From Comamonadaceae bacterium (GTDB lineage: Bacteria; Pseudomonadota; Gammaproteobacteria; Burkholderiales; Burkholderiaceae_C): a stretch of DNA of 64,000 nt. The stretch covers positions 62,001-126,000 of the forward strand of contig JAIXUG010000014.1 in NCBI GenBank assembly GCA_027484105.1. Direction: 5' to 3'. Positions 35,684-45,892 of this stretch are shown one piece after another (position 1 is the stretch's first letter; every line of letters begins with the position of its first letter). The translations under genes and the position numbers were made by a program. The notes under the pieces are model-generated. The model saw only the letters and a program-made list of their open reading frames with translations. It was not told where the DNA came from and did no database searches.

Positions 35684-36574
35684 TCATTTGCGGTTGACGA
35701 GGACGATGCCCACGGCCACCAAGGTCAAGGACAGGATCAGGGTGAGGGTCACGGCTTCGCCCAGCCAGAGCATGCCAAACAAGAGCGCGAAGAGGGGTGT
35801 CAGAAAAACAAAGGCCGAGATTTTGGTGGCCGGGTAGTGGCCCAGCATCCACATCCAGGCCAAATAGCTGGCAAATGCGCCCACCACGGTTTGTATCGCC
35901 ACCGAGCCGATGGCAAAGCCGCTCCAGCTGGCGTCCCAAGGCTCGCCCATCGCGAGCGACAGCAGGCCCAGCACGACGGTGCTCACCGCCAGTTGGTAAA
36001 ACAGCAACTTTTCGGCCGAGATGCGCGTCAGGTGGGTGGCGCGGATGGCCACGGTGGTCAGCCCCCACAAAGCACCGGCCGCCAGGCCCATCAAATCGCC
36101 GGCGGCATCGCCACTGCCAAAGCCTTCGCGCAGGGCGAACACCACCGCGGCAAAAGCGCAAACCATGCCCAGCCATTGCACCGGGCGCAGCCGTTCGGAG
36201 CGGATGAAAAAAGGCAAAAGCGCTGCCACCCAAAAGGGCGAGGTGTACAAAAACACCGTCAGGCGGGATGCCGAGGTGTGCTGCAGCCCCACGTAGATGA
36301 AAGCAAACTCAATGGCAAACAGGCTGCCCGCCAGCAGGCCCGGCCAAAGGCTGCCATCGCGCTTAAACAGGCGCAGACCGCGCCACCGGCACCACAGCCA
36401 CAGCAGCAGTGTGGCCCCCACGCCCCGCACAGCCGACACAAACACCGGGGGCAGCTCGGCCACGGTGACTTTCACCATGACCTGTTGAAAGCCCCAAAAC
36501 AGGCAGCACATCAGCAAAATCCCGATCGCCAGGGCGTCCAGGTGGTCTTTGCGGGGGCGGGTGGAGGCGCTCAT
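35684..36574 (-). CDS. DMT superfamily transporter (EamA domains)
   Basis: 296 residues from ATG 36574. Ten hydrophobic spans arranged as two EamA repeats (first repeat begins AIGILLMCCLFWGFQQVMVK; the second begins around AGDLMGLAAGALWGLTTVAI). It is an inner-membrane drug/metabolite transporter with unknown substrate. It is divergent from phoD, the two start codons being 70 bases apart. Confidence 0.9.
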   Translation of the reverse strand: MSASTRPRKDHLDALAIGILLMCCLFWGFQQVMVKVTVAELPPVFVSAVRGVGATLLLWLWCRWRGLRLFKRDGSLWPGLLAGSLFAIEFAFIYVGLQHTSASRLTVFLYTSPFWVAALLPFFIRSERLRPVQWLGMVCAFAAVVFALREGFGSGDAAGDLMGLAAGALWGLTTVAIRATHLTRISAEKLLFYQLAVSTVVLGLLSLAMGEPWDASWSGFAIGSVAIQTVVGAFASYLAWMWMLGHYPATKISAFVFLTPLFALLFGMLWLGEAVTLTLILSLTLVAVGIVLVNRK

Positions 36575-36644
36575 GTGCCCGATTGTGCCGCCGACCATCT
36601 GGCCACGCTGTCACGTCGGGGGGCGGCGGCGGTTAACATCTTTC

Positions 36645-38222
36645 ATGGCCTTTTCAGCCCGAACCCGTTTTGATGTGTCTCGCCGAGACCTGCACCGCAT
36701 GGCTTTGGCCGCGGCCTTGGCCCCTTGGATGGCCAAGGGTGCCCAGGCGCAAAGCACGGCCCCGCGCTGGCAGGTCAACCCTTTCAGCCTGGGGGTGGCC
36801 AGTGGTCAACCCCAGCCGGGCAGTGTGGTGTTGTGGACGCGCTTGCTCATCCACGAAGCCGATGCCGCGTGGCGAACACCCGGCCCCGAAGTGGTGTGCG
36901 AACTGTTCGCCGACGAAGCTTTGCGCCTGCCGGTGCGGCAGTGGCGCTTGGTGGCCGACCCCCGGCGGGGCCACAGCCTGCATGTGCTGGCCGATGGGCT
37001 GCAAGCCGGGCGCCCTTATTGGTACCGTTTTGTCAGCGGTCAGGCCGTGAGTGCGGTGGGCCGAACCCGCACAAGCCCCGCACTGACCGAGCCGGTGCGC
37101 CGTCTGCGCCTGGCTTTGGCGTCGTGCCAGCATTACGAGCAAGGGCACTTTGTCGCGCACCGCCACATGGCGGCGCAAGACCTGGACCTGGTGCTGTTTG
37201 TGGGTGACTACATCTACGAGAGCAGCAACAAGAACTTCAAGATCCGCGCCCACGAAAGCGGCATGCCTTATTCGCTGGACGAATACCGCGCACGCCATGC
37301 GCACTACAAATCCGACCCCGACTTGCAGGCCAGCCATGCCGCGCACCCCTGGCTGATGACTTGGGACGACCACGAGGTGGTGAACGACTACGCCAACGAC
37401 CTGGACCGCCATTTCACCGACGCGGCCGTGTTTTTGAAGCGACGGGCTGCGGCCTACCAGGCGTACTTTGAGCACATGCCCGTGCGCATCGGGCCCGATG
37501 CGGCGCAGCCCAGCCAGATGCGCATCCATGACCGCATGGCCTGGGGCACCTTGGCAGACCTGTGGACGCTGGACTGCAGGCAATACCGGGACCACCAGGC
37601 GTGCCCCGATCCGATGCGCGGCGGGGGGCGGGTGGTCATGGGTTGTGATGCCTTGAACGACCCGTCCCGCAGCATGCTCGGCGCCGCCCAAGAACAATGG
37701 CTGACAGCGGGCCTCACGCAAACCCAGCGCCGCTGGAAATTGCTGGCCCAGTCCACCTTGATGGCCACCAGTGGCCTGTCCACCCCCCTGGGCCGCAGCG
37801 CATTCACCGATGGCTGGGACGGTTACCCCCAAGCGCGCGCGCGCCTGTTGCAAACCGTGGCGGACGCGCGGCTCAAAGATGTGGTCATGCTGGGGGGCGA
37901 TGTGCACGCCAACGTGGCGGCGCAACTGCGCTTGCAAGCGGGCGATGAGCGCTCGCCCATCGTGGCGAGCGAATTGGTGACCTCCTCGGTATCGACCCGG
38001 GGCATGTCCAAAAAGCTGATGGCGCAGATTCAGGGCGAGAACCCGGACCTGCGCCATGCCCGATCCGACGAGCGGGGATACACGCTGATCGACCTACGGC
38101 CCGATCGTCTGGAGGCACAGTTTTTGACCACCCCGCACCCGGTTTCTCCCCATGCCGCGCTGAGCGTTCAAGCCCGCTGGGCTGTACTCCAGGGTGTGGC
38201 CGGTGTCGAGCCGAGCCCATGA
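36645..38222 (+). CDS. phoD: PhoD-type alkaline phosphatase/phosphodiesterase
   Basis: 525 residues from ATG 36645. The twin-arginine signal is VSRRDLHRMALAAAL, cleaved near AQAQ, so it is folded before export. The PhoD N-terminal domain begins NPFSLGVASGQPQPGSVVLW. The metal site blocks FVGDYIYE, WDDHEVVNDY and LGGDVHAN are present. It releases phosphate from esters outside the cytoplasm using calcium and iron in characterised members. No Pho box was recognised. Confidence 0.94.
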   Translation: MAFSARTRFDVSRRDLHRMALAAALAPWMAKGAQAQSTAPRWQVNPFSLGVASGQPQPGSVVLWTRLLIHEADAAWRTPGPEVVCELFADEALRLPVRQWRLVADPRRGHSLHVLADGLQAGRPYWYRFVSGQAVSAVGRTRTSPALTEPVRRLRLALASCQHYEQGHFVAHRHMAAQDLDLVLFVGDYIYESSNKNFKIRAHESGMPYSLDEYRARHAHYKSDPDLQASHAAHPWLMTWDDHEVVNDYANDLDRHFTDAAVFLKRRAAAYQAYFEHMPVRIGPDAAQPSQMRIHDRMAWGTLADLWTLDCRQYRDHQACPDPMRGGGRVVMGCDALNDPSRSMLGAAQEQWLTAGLTQTQRRWKLLAQSTLMATSGLSTPLGRSAFTDGWDGYPQARARLLQTVADARLKDVVMLGGDVHANVAAQLRLQAGDERSPIVASELVTSSVSTRGMSKKLMAQIQGENPDLRHARSDERGYTLIDLRPDRLEAQFLTTPHPVSPHAALSVQARWAVLQGVAGVEPSP

Positions 38223-38289
38223 AATGACCTGAAGGTATGCAGGGGTAACCATTGAGTCACATTTGAGGCGGCGTGGCTAAAATGGTTCG

Positions 38290-38913
38290 ATGCAAACCGA
38301 AACCTCATCAGCGCCCAAAAAATCGTTCAAAGTCCAGATGCTCGCCGCCCGCGAGACCGCGATCATTCAGTCGGTCAACCGCTTGTTGGCCGAAAAAGGC
38401 TTTGATGCGATGACGGTGGACGAGGTGGCGGCCGAAGTGGGCATTGCCAAGGCCAGTTTGTACAAACACTTCACCAGCAAGGAGGAGCTCGCTTGCGCCG
38501 CCATGGTCACCGCCATGCGCCGGGCGCAGGAATTCATTCAGGCCATGGACCCCAGCTTGGCACCCCTGGACAAACTGAAGTCCGTGACGCGCTGGACCAT
38601 GACGCTCAAGCTGCAAGGCCTGATGCCCTCATTGCCCAGCCAAAACTCCAGCCTGCGCGCCACCCTGATGGGCAGCAAGGACTACATGGATGGCTTGATG
38701 GAAGTCAGCGATGCTTTGGGCGGCTGGATCGAAGAGGCCCAGGCCCAAGGCCAGATCAACAAGGCTTTGCCAGCGGTGGCGGTGCTTTACACCTTGTTTG
38801 CCCGGGCCTGCGACCCGGTGCTGGAGTTCTTGAAAATGGGCGAACAGCACACCGATGAGCAGATCCTTGACCTGGTGATGAGCACCTGCTTCGATGGGCT
38901 GAACGCCCGCTGA
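38290..38913 (+). CDS. TetR/AcrR family transcriptional regulator
   Basis: 207 residues. The N-terminal helix-turn-helix is GFDAMTVDEVAAEVGIAKAS then LYKHFTSKEEL. The C-terminal two thirds is helical and variable, as expected for ligand binding. It is convergent with the UspA gene, the stops being 10 bases apart, and no target gene is obvious. Confidence 0.92.
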   Translation: MQTETSSAPKKSFKVQMLAARETAIIQSVNRLLAEKGFDAMTVDEVAAEVGIAKASLYKHFTSKEELACAAMVTAMRRAQEFIQAMDPSLAPLDKLKSVTRWTMTLKLQGLMPSLPSQNSSLRATLMGSKDYMDGLMEVSDALGGWIEEAQAQGQINKALPAVAVLYTLFARACDPVLEFLKMGEQHTDEQILDLVMSTCFDGLNAR

Positions 38914-38923
38914 AGTTTCAGCC

Positions 38924-39346
38924 TCAGCGCACCAGCAGCACGGGCACTTTGCTGCCCGCCAGCACCTGTGTGGCGACCGAGCCCATGACCAGGTTGCCCA
39001 GTGTGCCGTGGCCGTGCGAGCCCATCACCACCAAGTCGAACTTGCCGCTGTCAGCGGTTTTGGAAATGGTCTCACCCGCATGGCCCACTTTGGCCATGGT
39101 CTTGGCGTCGATGCCGTGGCGCAACAAAAACTTGGTCACAGGGCTGAGTACTTTTTCGGCTTCATCCCGATGGAAGGCCTCCACCATGTCTTTGCCCACA
39201 GCGGCGCGCGCGCGGGGGGGCAGCTGGGGATTCACCGTCAGCAAGGTGTATTGGTGGCCGGTGCTGAAGAGCTCCTCGTGCGTGCTCAGGTAAGCGAGCA
39301 TTTTTTTGGTGAATTCGCTGCCATCCACGGCCAATAAAATTTTCAT
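38924..39346 (-). CDS. Universal stress protein (UspA family)
   Basis: 140 residues from ATG 39346, preceded by AGGAGA. It begins MKILLAVDGSEFT. The nucleotide-binding signature G-2x-G-9x-G-S is complete (GSHGHGTLGNLVMGS), so it should be an ATP-binding member. It is a cytoplasmic stress protein of the single-domain type. The 148-base gap on its 5' side contains no gene. Confidence 0.95.
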   Translation of the reverse strand: MKILLAVDGSEFTKKMLAYLSTHEELFSTGHQYTLLTVNPQLPPRARAAVGKDMVEAFHRDEAEKVLSPVTKFLLRHGIDAKTMAKVGHAGETISKTADSGKFDLVVMGSHGHGTLGNLVMGSVATQVLAGSKVPVLLVR

Positions 39347-39494
39347 GAAGATCTCCTGTTGCGGACCAGACAAAGTTTCACTTTATCTTTCGCTTCAGGG
39401 CGTTGACTTGACCTGTGTCATGAAAATGCGTTTCTGTCTGCTGGCTGCCGGTGGCGGGTTTGGGTGATGGCCCGCGCAGCATGGGGCAAGGCCT

Positions 39495-40367
39495 TCACAC
39501 GGTCATCAGGCATTGGGCCTTGAACTGCAACTGCTCGTTCTTGGTGGCATAGCCCAATGGGTTGGCCACCACGCGGCAACCGTGTTGGGTGTAGTCGCTG
39601 GGGCAATGCAGGTGACCATGCAACCACAGTTGTGCGTGGGGCAGCAAGTGGTCCAGCGCATTGCAAAACCCGGCCGTGCCGGGCACCAAGCCATAGCGCG
39701 GGTCGGCGCTGTGCAGGCTGGGGGCAAAGTGCGTCACCACCACAGTTGCGCCAGCAAAAGGCGTGGTCAGTGCTTGTTGGAGCCAATCCTGGCATTGCAG
39801 CGCTTGCTCGCGCAGGCCTTCGGCCAACCAGGCCTCGCCGTGGCGTGTGGTGGCGGCTTTACGAAGGTAGAAGTTGGCGGCGCGAAAGGCTTTGTCGCGC
39901 GCCTTGAGTTGGCGCGTGTACTGGCTGTTGGGGTGGTGAAAGTGGGCGGGAAATTTCGCCGATGTCGGGTCTGGCAAGGGCTGGCCCGCCAACGGTCCCA
40001 GTGCGTCAAAGTCGGCCCACAGCGTTGTGCCCACAAAGCGCACCGCGCCCATTTGCACCACCTCGCGCTCCAGCCAGGTGATGCCCAGCTTGGCGCAGCT
40101 GTTTTGCAGCCGGGCGTGGGCCTCATCAAAGTCCAAGCCATCGTATTCGTGGTTGCCCGGCACAAAGAGCACCGGTGTGGGCCAGCCGTGCAGCGGTGAA
40201 AAACGCCGCAGGCCAAAGTCGGCATCGCCTGCTGCGCTCAGTGCCGAGTGGGCTTGGTAAGAGCCAATGTCACCGGCCAACACCAGCACATCGGCGCCAG
40301 GCGCTGGGCTGGGCATGAAACCGGGGTTGGACTCCAGGTGCAAGTCCGATAAAAGTTGAATGTTCAC
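39495..40367 (-). CDS. Calcineurin-like metallophosphoesterase
   Basis: 290 residues from a GTG at 40367 that overlaps the LysR stop codon (GTGA); the longer in-frame reading to 40463 is a shadow of the LysR gene. Metal-binding motifs appear in order: LLSDLHLE, LAGDIG, PGNHEYDG, VTHFAP and HGHLH. It is a soluble predicted phosphatase or phosphodiesterase of unknown substrate, translationally coupled to the LysR-type regulator. Confidence 0.9.
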   Translation of the reverse strand: MNIQLLSDLHLESNPGFMPSPAPGADVLVLAGDIGSYQAHSALSAAGDADFGLRRFSPLHGWPTPVLFVPGNHEYDGLDFDEAHARLQNSCAKLGITWLEREVVQMGAVRFVGTTLWADFDALGPLAGQPLPDPTSAKFPAHFHHPNSQYTRQLKARDKAFRAANFYLRKAATTRHGEAWLAEGLREQALQCQDWLQQALTTPFAGATVVVTHFAPSLHSADPRYGLVPGTAGFCNALDHLLPHAQLWLHGHLHCPSDYTQHGCRVVANPLGYATKNEQLQFKAQCLMTV

Positions 40368-41341
40368 GCGGGTTCCTCGGCGCCAAAAGCTTGTTGTGCC
40401 ACCGCTTGCAAATGCGCGCGCAGCCATTGGTGCGGGCTGTCGTGCGCGCGTTTTCTGTGCCACAAGGCATGCACTTGCACGGGGGGCACATCGAAGGGCA
40501 AATCGTGCAAGGCCAATTCTTTGGCCATGCCGGTGGTGGGCACAAAGTGGCGGGGCAGCACGGTGAGCAAGTCGGAGTTCACCACCACCCGACCTGCCGT
40601 GAAAAACTGGTTGACGGTGAGCACGATGCGCCTTTGCTGCCCAATGGCGGCCAAGGCCTCGTCCACAAAGCCGTAGGCGCGACCCGAAAAACTGACCAGC
40701 AGGTGCCGGGCCTTGCAGTAATCCTGCAGGCTGATGGGCCGTTGGGCCAAGGGGTGGTTTTTGCGCATCACGCAGACGTATTCACCCGAGTACAAGCGTT
40801 GGTGCTCAAAAGGGATGGCTTCCCCGGATTGGGCGCGCGCCGTCAAGTCGGCCAGCACCGCTGGAAAGTAGCCCAAGGCGATGTCAGCGGCGTCATCACT
40901 CAGCAGCTTGCGCGGGTCGCGCGTGGTCAAGGGCACCACGCGCAAGGACACGCCGGGGGCCTGCAGTTCCAGCTGTCGGGCCAGCCCGCCCATGAGTTCG
41001 GCCGCGGTGGCATCGGCCATGGCCAACACAAAAGTGCTGTTGGCCTGCTGCGGCGCAAAGGCATGGGGTGCGATGGCCGTTTGCAGTTGACGCAAGGCTT
41101 CGCGCACGCTGGGCCACAGGGCCAAGGCCCTGGGTGTGGGCTCGATGCCGTGGCCATGCCGTCGCACCAGTTCATCGCCCAAAGCTTCGCGCAAACGGCG
41201 CAAAGCGTTGCTCACGGCGGGCTGGGTCAGGGCCAGGTTGTGTGCGGCCCGGGTCAGGCTGCGCTCAGCCATGACCTCGTCAAACACCCGCAACAGGTTG
41301 AGGTCGAGCGTGCGAAAGGCGGCGGGGATGGGGGCGTTCAT
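40364..41341 (-). CDS. LysR family transcriptional regulator
   Basis: 325 residues. The N-terminal winged helix is DLNLLRVFDEVMAERSLTRA then LALTQPAVSNALRRLREAL, the NodD/NahR-like subgroup. The C-terminal periplasmic-binding-like domain (from about residue 95) would bind the inducer. It is coupled to the metallophosphoesterase gene downstream and divergent from a small membrane protein gene. Confidence 0.94.
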   Translation of the reverse strand: MNAPIPAAFRTLDLNLLRVFDEVMAERSLTRAAHNLALTQPAVSNALRRLREALGDELVRRHGHGIEPTPRALALWPSVREALRQLQTAIAPHAFAPQQANSTFVLAMADATAAELMGGLARQLELQAPGVSLRVVPLTTRDPRKLLSDDAADIALGYFPAVLADLTARAQSGEAIPFEHQRLYSGEYVCVMRKNHPLAQRPISLQDYCKARHLLVSFSGRAYGFVDEALAAIGQQRRIVLTVNQFFTAGRVVVNSDLLTVLPRHFVPTTGMAKELALHDLPFDVPPVQVHALWHRKRAHDSPHQWLRAHLQAVAQQAFGAEEPA

Positions 41342-41485
41342 GGGGGGCGGCTATTCATCACCATTATGAATGAATGACATCATGAATATAAAGTTGAATC
41401 ATATTCTCGTAAACCCTATGATGCGGTCTTGATTTTGGTAATTAGCAATGCTAAATCAAGCAAATTCAATGTCAGGGAAAACAAA

Positions 41486-41956
41486 ATGAACACCATCACT
41501 TCCACCATGCTCAGCCCATCGCCTTCTTTGCCCTCGGCGGCAAAAGCGCCCGCTGCATTCACCCAGTTTCTGGCCACGGTCCTGCTGGCTGCAGGGGTTT
41601 CCGCCCTGTTGGTGGTGACCGATCGCTGGCTCGACGGTTGGGCCGATGCCCATCGGATCGGGGCCTGGCTGGCCTTGTGGGCGGTGGCGGTTGTGGCCAT
41701 CGTGCTTTTGCGGGGCTTGACCCGTGCTTTGGCGCACAAGCTGATGGTTCGGCTGGATGCGTGGTCGGCTCAACTGGCCCGCCGCCGTGCCGACCAGCGC
41801 CTGTGGGAAATGGCCCAAAACGACCCGCGCATGATGCGCGATCTGGAAGTGGCCCTGGACCGCGTACAGGCCAAGCCCGCGACCGTGCAGCATTTGGAAA
41901 GCCTGATGACCCGCCGTGCAGCCCGTTTGTTGCGCGATCGGCTTTATTACATTTGA
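41486..41956 (+). CDS. Membrane protein of unknown function
   Basis: 156 residues from ATG 41486, with an AGGGA ribosome site. Two hydrophobic segments (residues about 25-43 and 57-74) are followed by a charged helical C-terminus rich in Arg (LARRRADQRLWEMA). I do not recognise the family. It is divergent from the LysR-type gene across an AT-rich 144-base gap, so LysR control is plausible. Confidence 0.75.
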   Translation: MNTITSTMLSPSPSLPSAAKAPAAFTQFLATVLLAAGVSALLVVTDRWLDGWADAHRIGAWLALWAVAVVAIVLLRGLTRALAHKLMVRLDAWSAQLARRRADQRLWEMAQNDPRMMRDLEVALDRVQAKPATVQHLESLMTRRAARLLRDRLYYI

Positions 41957-41985
41957 CGCGCGATGGATGGCGTCAGCAGGCGTGA

Positions 41986-42888
41986 TCAACGCCTCGCCGC
42001 CAGGTAAATGCCGGGCAAGATCAGGGCGGCGCCCATGACATGGTGCCAACCCATGGCCTCGCCCAAAAAGACCCATGCGGTCAAACCCCCATACAAAGGC
42101 CCCAGGTACAAACTGGCGGCCACGCGGCTGGCACCCAGCACCTTTTGGCTGAAGCCATAAGCCCAATACGCCCCGATGCCCGGCAGCAAGCCGGCGGCCA
42201 CAACCAGCAAGCTGGCCTGCGTCGTCCAGGCTGGGCGATCAGGCTGCAGGTATTCCCAAACGCTGAAGGGCAGCAAGACCAGCACGCCCCCCACGCAAAT
42301 GGCGGCCAGTCGTGCGGTCGAGCCCAATGGCGAGGGCCACTTTTTTTGCAACAAGGAAAACGCTGCCCAGGCCACCATGGCCACCACAATCCAGCCGTCC
42401 CCGGCCACCCATTGCACCTGACCCAGAGCCAACCATTGGCCCTTGACCACCACATGGAACACCCCCGCCATGGCCACCACCACGCCCACCCCCTGGCGCC
42501 AAGAAAAGCGCTCGCCCAGCCACAGCACGGCGCCCACTGCAATCAGCACAGGCGATGCGGCATAAATCAGCGCGATGTTGATGGCCGAGGTCGTCTTGGC
42601 ACCTTGGTAAACCCATGCCCCGCAAATGAGCATGCCCAAAGCACCCAGAACCAGGTAGCGCCCGCTGTCGGACAAGGTGCTGCTGCGCTCGCGCCAGAGT
42701 TCGCTGCGCGCCACAAAAGCCAGGATCACGCCCGCCAAAGCCCAGCGGCCCAAGGCCAGCATGTGCGGCTCCACCACGCCGGGTGCCGAGCGCGCCACGA
42801 TGTAGTTGACCGACCACAGGGCGGGCGTCACCCACATCAGCCACAAGGCGATGCGGGTTCGGGACTCAGCGATTTGAAACAAAGACAT
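41986..42888 (-). CDS. DMT superfamily transporter (EamA domains)
   Basis: 300 residues from ATG 42888. Ten spans in two EamA repeats (first begins LWLMWVTPALWSVNYIVARS; second contains VVAMVAWAAFSLLQKKWPSP). It is a likely exporter of metabolites, substrate unknown. It lies downstream of pckG but is separated from it by a strong terminator. Confidence 0.9.
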   Translation of the reverse strand: MSLFQIAESRTRIALWLMWVTPALWSVNYIVARSAPGVVEPHMLALGRWALAGVILAFVARSELWRERSSTLSDSGRYLVLGALGMLICGAWVYQGAKTTSAINIALIYAASPVLIAVGAVLWLGERFSWRQGVGVVVAMAGVFHVVVKGQWLALGQVQWVAGDGWIVVAMVAWAAFSLLQKKWPSPLGSTARLAAICVGGVLVLLPFSVWEYLQPDRPAWTTQASLLVVAAGLLPGIGAYWAYGFSQKVLGASRVAASLYLGPLYGGLTAWVFLGEAMGWHHVMGAALILPGIYLAARR

Positions 42889-42910
42889 GGGTCTTGATTG
42901 TGCCGACAAG

Positions 42911-42942
42911 AAAAAACCGCCCCGGTTTGTGGCCGGGGCGGT
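42911..42942 (-). terminator. Rho-independent terminator of pckG
   Basis: ACCGCCCCGG (42916-42925) and CCGGGGCGGT (42933-42942) form a perfect 10-bp stem. On the minus strand the hairpin is followed by six T residues. It lies 42 bases after the pckG stop. Confidence 0.9.
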
Positions 42943-42983
42943 GACAAGGCGCAGCGCCGTTTGGGCGCTTGAGCCGAATGGGT

Positions 42984-44849
42984 TCAGGCCAGGCGGGCTT
43001 GCAAAGCGGCTTTGGTGTCCAGCAAGGCCTGGGGCAGGTGGTAGCTCAATTGCGCAAAGTGCTCGTCGTGCAGTTTGAACTCGGCTTGCCAAGAGGCTTT
43101 GTCGATGTTGGTGACCGACTTGAACTGCTCGGCGCTGAAAGCGATGCCACTCCAGTTGATTTCGCTGTAGGTGGGCGCGATGCCGAACATGGTTTCTTCG
43201 CCCTGGGCCTTGCCCTCCAAGCGGTCAATCATCCACTTGAGCACGCGCATGTTGTCGCCATAGCCGGGCCAGACAAACGAGCCGTCTTCGCCCTTGCGGA
43301 ACCAGTTGACGCAGTACATGGCGGGCAACTTGTGGCCAGCAGCTTGGGCCTTGGCACCGGTGTTGAGCCAGTGCTGGAAATAGTCGCTCATGTTGTAGCC
43401 GCAAAACGGCAGCATGGCGAAGGGGTCGCGGCGCACCACGCCTTGGGCGCCAAAGGCGGCGGCAGTCGTCTCGGAGCCCATGGTCGCAGCCATGTACACA
43501 CCTTCGGTCCAGCTGCGTGCTTCGGTGACCAATGGCACGGTGCTTGAGCGGCGGCCACCGAACATGAAGGCGTCGATCGGCACGCCAGCAGCGTCGTCCC
43601 AGGCAGGGTCCAAAGCCGGGTTGTTGGTGGCAGCCACGGTGAAGCGGGCATTGGGGTGAGCGGCTTTGGCGCCGGTCTCTTTGGCAATCTGGGGGGTCCA
43701 GTCCTTGCCTTGCCAGTCGATCAAATGGTCGGGCAATTGGCCGGTGTCTTTTTCCATGCCTTCCCACCACACGTCGCCGTCGTCGGTGAGGGCCACGTTG
43801 GTGAAGATCACGTCCTTGTGCAGGCTCAGCATGCAGTTGGGGTTGGTCTTCATGTTGGTGCCGGGGGCCACGCCAAAGTAACCGGCCTCGGGGTTGATGG
43901 CGTACATCTTGCCGTCGGTGTGCGGCTTGACCCAGGCGATGTCGTCGCCAATGGTGGTGACTTTCCAGCCCTCAAACGCTGCTGGCGGCACCAGCATCGA
44001 GAAGTTGGTCTTGCCGCAGGCGCTGGGGAAAGCCGCTGCCACGTGGTACTTTTTGCCTTGGGGGTTGGTCACGCCCAAAATCAGCATGTGCTCGGCCAGC
44101 CAGCCTTGGTCGCGACCCATGTTGGAGGCGATGCGCAGCGCAAAGCACTTCTTGCCCAGCAAGGCGTTGCCGCCGTAGCCCGAACCATAAGACCAGATTT
44201 CGCGGGTCTCGGGGTAGTGCACGATGTACTTGGTGCTGGGGTTGCAAGGCCAGGAGGTTTTGTCTTTTTCGCCTGCGGCCAAAGGCGCGCCGACGGTGTG
44301 CATGCAAGGCACAAACTCGCCATCGGTACCCAGCACGTCAAACACGGCCTTGCCCATGCGGGTCATGATCTTTTGGTTGACGGCCACGTAGGCGCTGTCG
44401 CTCAGTTCGATGCCGATGTGGCTGATGTGCGAGCCCAAGGGGCCCATCGAGAAAGGCACCACATACATGGTGCGGCCCGCCATGCAACCGTCAAACAAAG
44501 GCTGCAATGTGGCGCGCATTTGCGCGGGTTCCATCCAGTTGTTGGTGGGGCCGGCATCTTCTTTTTTGGCCGAGCAGATGTAGGTGCGGTCTTCCACGCG
44601 GGCGACGTCCGAAGGGTCGGACCAAGCCAGGTATGAGTTGGCGCGCTTGGCGGGGTTGAGCTTTTTGAAGGTGCCCGCAGCCACCAGCTCGGCGCACAGG
44701 CGGTCGTACTCTTCTTGCGAGCCGTCACACCAGTAGATGTTGGCGGGCTTGCACAAGGCGGCCATCTCGGCCACCCAGGCGATCAATTTGGCATTTTTGA
44801 CATACGCGGGCGTGTTCAGGTTCAGGCCCTGCATCGCGGGTGAGTTCAT
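42984..44849 (-). CDS. pckG: Phosphoenolpyruvate carboxykinase (GTP)
   Basis: 621 residues from ATG 44849; the much longer open reading to 45227 is not supported. Typical GTP-dependent PEPCK blocks are present: [18 protein letters not shown], the kinase loop [13 protein letters not shown] with the reactive Cys, and [10 protein letters not shown]. It converts oxaloacetate to PEP in gluconeogenesis. A 13-bp perfect inverted repeat lies in its leader and a clear terminator follows it, so it is a single-gene unit. Confidence 0.97.
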   Translation of the reverse strand: MNSPAMQGLNLNTPAYVKNAKLIAWVAEMAALCKPANIYWCDGSQEEYDRLCAELVAAGTFKKLNPAKRANSYLAWSDPSDVARVEDRTYICSAKKEDAGPTNNWMEPAQMRATLQPLFDGCMAGRTMYVVPFSMGPLGSHISHIGIELSDSAYVAVNQKIMTRMGKAVFDVLGTDGEFVPCMHTVGAPLAAGEKDKTSWPCNPSTKYIVHYPETREIWSYGSGYGGNALLGKKCFALRIASNMGRDQGWLAEHMLILGVTNPQGKKYHVAAAFPSACGKTNFSMLVPPAAFEGWKVTTIGDDIAWVKPHTDGKMYAINPEAGYFGVAPGTNMKTNPNCMLSLHKDVIFTNVALTDDGDVWWEGMEKDTGQLPDHLIDWQGKDWTPQIAKETGAKAAHPNARFTVAATNNPALDPAWDDAAGVPIDAFMFGGRRSSTVPLVTEARSWTEGVYMAATMGSETTAAAFGAQGVVRRDPFAMLPFCGYNMSDYFQHWLNTGAKAQAAGHKLPAMYCVNWFRKGEDGSFVWPGYGDNMRVLKWMIDRLEGKAQGEETMFGIAPTYSEINWSGIAFSAEQFKSVTNIDKASWQAEFKLHDEHFAQLSYHLPQALLDTKAALQARLA

Positions 44850-44873
44850 GGGGAAGCTCCAAAGTTTGAAAAT

Positions 44874-44913
44874 CGTTTTTTCAAAGCCGATCTGTGGGGA
44901 CTTTGAAAAAACG
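44874..44913. promoter_or_regulatory. Perfect 13-bp inverted repeat in the pckG/modA gap
   Basis: CGTTTTTTCAAAG (44874-44886) and CTTTGAAAAAACG (44901-44913) are exact inverted copies with a 14-base spacer, starting 25 bases upstream of the pckG ATG. It may be an operator or a hairpin in the pckG leader. Confidence 0.6.
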
Positions 44914-45050
44914 CCTTGAGGGCTGAGATACTGACAGTTTGGGTGTGGCGACTCACCAGCAAGGGTCTCGATTTTAGGGAGACCGCCTGTTTCTTGCTTG
45001 TCAGATTGGCCGAAAACCCCTCTAAATCTATGCAAAATAATCATGGAAGT

Positions 45051-45851
45051 ATGCACAAGAGCATGAGCGTGGTCAGCCTGCAACGGCGGCAATGGGCGCT
45101 GTGCGGTTTGGCGGCCACGGGCTCGAGCCTGTGGCCGGGCTGGGCGCGCGCGCAAGTCCGTGTCAAAGTGGCGGCAGCCAGCAATTTGAAGTTTGTGCTT
45201 GCTGACTTGGCAGCCCTTTTCAAGCAAGAAACCAGCATCCAGATCGATGTCAATTTAGGTGCATCTGGCAATTTGGCCCGCCAAATCCTCCAAGGTCTGC
45301 CGGTGGAGCAATTCATCTCTGCCGACGAAACCTGGGTGGCCGAGCTGGTCAAGGCGGGCAGGACCCAGGATGCCGGGCAACGCTACGCCACCGGCCAATT
45401 GGCCCTGATCGTCCCCAAAAATTCAGCCCTTCCATGGCAACAAGGCCTGGCGGCGGCGGTGCGCGCTTTGAAGCCAGGTGACAAATTGGCCATTGCCAAC
45501 CCGGCTTTGGCGCCCTATGGCGTGGCGGCCCAAGAGGCTATGCACCGCTCAGGGGCGGCGCCATTGGCGAGTGGACAAACGGTCTTGGGCGACAACGTCG
45601 GGCAGGCCACACAGTTTGTGGCCACGGGCGCTGCGCAGGCGGGGATCACGGCCCTCGCGCTGGCCCATGCGCCCGAGGTGGCCAATGCCGTGCACTTTGT
45701 CCCCTTGCCCGCCAAGCTGCACGAGCCTTTGCACCAGCGCATGGTTTTGTTGCGTGGGGCGAGCACGTCGGCGGCCAGTTGGCATCGGTTCTTGTTGAGC
45801 CCGCAAGCGCAGTCGATCTTTGTGCGGCACGGTTATGGCTTGCCGCAATAA
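45051..45851 (+). CDS. modA: Molybdate ABC transporter periplasmic binding protein
   Basis: 266 residues from ATG 45051; ATGs at 45030 and 45063 are also possible. A signal sequence ([19 protein letters not shown]) ends near ARAQ. The mature protein begins [20 protein letters not shown], the usual ModA opening, and [12 protein letters not shown] forms part of the oxyanion site. It captures molybdate or tungstate in the periplasm for ModBC. No modE regulator gene is nearby. Confidence 0.92.
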   Translation: MHKSMSVVSLQRRQWALCGLAATGSSLWPGWARAQVRVKVAAASNLKFVLADLAALFKQETSIQIDVNLGASGNLARQILQGLPVEQFISADETWVAELVKAGRTQDAGQRYATGQLALIVPKNSALPWQQGLAAAVRALKPGDKLAIANPALAPYGVAAQEAMHRSGAAPLASGQTVLGDNVGQATQFVATGAAQAGITALALAHAPEVANAVHFVPLPAKLHEPLHQRMVLLRGASTSAASWHRFLLSPQAQSIFVRHGYGLPQ

Positions 45852-45892
45852 TCAAGTCCTTTTCCCAACAACTGCAAAGTGAGTCCCTCTGC

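Noticed and set aside
36654-38057. 467-codon minus-strand open frame opposite phoD
   Set aside because: PhoD has a twin-arginine signal and complete metal-binding motifs; the antisense frame has none.
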